Below, piece after piece: positions 50,437 through 51,411 of a stretch of DNA of 51,411 bases; the first letter of the stretch is position 1; each line of letters begins with the position of its first letter. The position numbers and the translations under genes were made by a program. Where the stretch lies: the NCBI GenBank assembly GCA_900540685.1, contig UQGS01000010.1:1-51411 (forward strand), in the 5' to 3' direction. This DNA is from an uncultured Catenibacterium sp. Its GTDB lineage: Bacteria > Bacillota_I > Bacilli_A > Erysipelotrichales > Coprobacillaceae. The notes beneath the pieces were generated by a model. It saw only the letters and a program-made list of their open reading frames with translations, was not told the DNA's origin and searched no databases.

Positions 50437-51216
50437 ATGTATAAATTTGGTTTTGTAGGTATGGGCAATATGGCCAGTGCTATTGCACAGGGATTTGTAG
50501 AATCTGGATTTATTCCAGGTGAACAGGTTTGTGCTTATGATTTAAATCAGGCTCAGCTTGCTAAGATGAGTACTTTTGGTATTGTGGGATTAAAGGATGC
50601 GCACGAAGTAGTAGCCAATAGTGAGTTTGTTTTCCTATGTGTTAAACCACAGGTCATTGAATCAGTTGTGGCAGAAATTAAGGAAGACTTAAAGAACAAG
50701 ACAGTTGTCTCAATCGTTCTTGGGTATGACTTTGATAAATACAATACACTATTAGATGCTTCTACAAGACATCTCACAGTGATGCCTAATACTCCAATGG
50801 CAGTGAGGGAAGGTATGTGTTTATTAGAACAGACTCATTCATTAACTGAAGAAGAATTTACATACATTAAGGATGCTTTTTCATCAGTAGGTGAAATTGA
50901 AGTCGTTCCTAATCGTTTGATGGGTGTAGGAGGAACTTTATCAGGATGTGCACCTGCTTATATCTATATGGTGATTGAAGCATTGGCAGATGGTGCTGTT
51001 ATGCAGGGGATGCCTAGAAAGATGGCCTATAAGCTTGCGAGCCAGACAGTTCTTGGCTCAGGTAAGATGCAGTTAAAGACTGATCTTCATCCTGGTATCT
51101 TAAAGGATAATGTCACTTCTCCAGGTGGTTCAACTATAAGAGGTGTCAAGGCATTAGAAGATGCGGGTATGCGTTCTGCGTTCATTAATGCGATTGAAAA
51201 GTCAATGAAGAGATAA
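50437..51216 (+). CDS. proC: Pyrroline-5-carboxylate reductase
   Basis: Enzyme of 259 residues that reduces pyrroline-5-carboxylate to proline with NAD(P)H. The N-terminal Rossmann motif is FGFVGMGNMASAIAQGF (3-19). VFLCVKPQ, MPNTPMAVREGM, LSGCAPAYIYMVIEALADGAV and the signature HPGILKDNVTSPGGSTIRGVKALE near the C-terminus are diagnostic. AAGGGGG precedes the ATG. The ftsZ terminator lies upstream, so it is probably expressed at least partly on its own. Confidence 0.96.
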   Translation: MYKFGFVGMGNMASAIAQGFVESGFIPGEQVCAYDLNQAQLAKMSTFGIVGLKDAHEVVANSEFVFLCVKPQVIESVVAEIKEDLKNKTVVSIVLGYDFDKYNTLLDASTRHLTVMPNTPMAVREGMCLLEQTHSLTEEEFTYIKDAFSSVGEIEVVPNRLMGVGGTLSGCAPAYIYMVIEALADGAVMQGMPRKMAYKLASQTVLGSGKMQLKTDLHPGILKDNVTSPGGSTIRGVKALEDAGMRSAFINAIEKSMKR

Positions 51217-51220
51217 AATC

Positions 51221-51261
51221 ATAGCCTATAAGTGCAAAAGAGCGCTTACAGGCTATTTTTT
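51221..51261 (+). terminator. Terminator of proC
   Basis: ATAGCCT (51221-51227) pairs with AGGCTAT (51250-51256); the stem continues inward through TAAGTGC and GCGCTTA with one mismatch and one G-T. T residues run to 51261. Confidence 0.9.
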
Positions 51262-51301
51262 CACTTTTTTCACAAAAAATGAATAAAATCATAAAAAATG
51301 C

Positions 51302-51411
51302 TTTACAAGTTAAATGAATGGTGGTAGTATAAGTGAGCACTCCGGTGAGGAGCGCGGACAGAACATTGAAAACTGAACAGATACACGTCAGATTTATTTG
51401 AAAACAATTAA
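51302..51411 (+). promoter_or_regulatory. Probable rRNA operon promoter and leader
   Basis: TTTACA (51302-51307), 17 bp, TAGTAT (51325-51330) form a promoter. The transcript would begin with a small GC-rich hairpin (CTCC/GGAG near 51340-51355), and ACATTGAAAACTGAACA (about 51363-51379) resembles the boxA-like antitermination sequence (TTGAAAACT) seen before 16S and 23S genes of Firmicutes. No mature rRNA sequence is inside the window. A 16S gene is expected just to the right. Confidence 0.65.

Overview
The window is AT-rich chromosomal DNA of a low-G+C Gram-positive anaerobe. Three things suggest a gut Erysipelotrichia-like bacterium (Coprobacillaceae/Catenibacterium-like; this placement is inference): a complete mraZ-to-ftsZ cluster of Firmicutes type, a Bce-type peptide-antibiotic module, and several PTS, MATE and YitT families. 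No phage, IS element, CRISPR array or tRNA is visible. No stretch over 300 bases lacks a gene. The longest gaps hold a glycine riboswitch (10349-10641), a divergent control region (13318-13608), a Pho-box-like region (22782-23033) and a possible tiny ORF (30484-30725).

Layout. (1) 179-8950: a catabolic operon. A PRD regulator with its own PTS-like domains precedes an RDD membrane protein, a lactose/cellobiose-family PTS (IIA, IIB, IIC), a short GrdB-related protein with a CGPC motif, a cytosolic glycosylasparaginase, a compact M20 peptidase, CutC and a YitT membrane protein. The order suggests uptake and intracellular dismantling of an amino-acid/sugar conjugate. (2) 9002-19614: an AGCS symporter under a tandem glycine riboswitch, a lipase-like hydrolase, a MATE pump, an AraC regulator divergent from a SWIM-domain gene, a DUF1275 protein, a LysR regulator, a prepilin peptidase, RarA, a NUDIX enzyme and a DUF3298-like protein. 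(3) 19665-25935: a divergent phosphofructokinase, polyphosphate kinase with Pho-box-like repeats, a radical SAM protein and a second MATE pump. (4) 25986-30483: response regulator, kinase, ATPase and permease of a BceRSAB-type detoxification module with operator-like inverted repeats. (5) 30550-37947: a putative 20-residue peptide gene, L-asparaginase, a Crp/Fnr regulator divergent from a second YitT gene, HD, SRAP and YbaK proteins, an unusual EIIB-ROK fusion, a HAD phosphatase and an esterase. (6) 38085-51216: yceD-rpmF, then mraZ, rsmH, ftsL, a PASTA-containing PBP, mraY, murD, murG, murB, divIB, ftsA, ftsZ and proC. The window ends in what looks like the promoter and leader of an rRNA operon.

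The points most worth a second look are the PTS/glycosylasparaginase operon, the EIIB fused to a degenerate ROK domain, and a 12-bp motif recurring at exact multiples of 52 bp around the AraC gene. Next come the ppk Pho-box repeats, a palindrome at a class II activator position before yitT, and the small ORF at 30550-30612. All functions are read from sequence motifs and remembered family knowledge; no database search was run.
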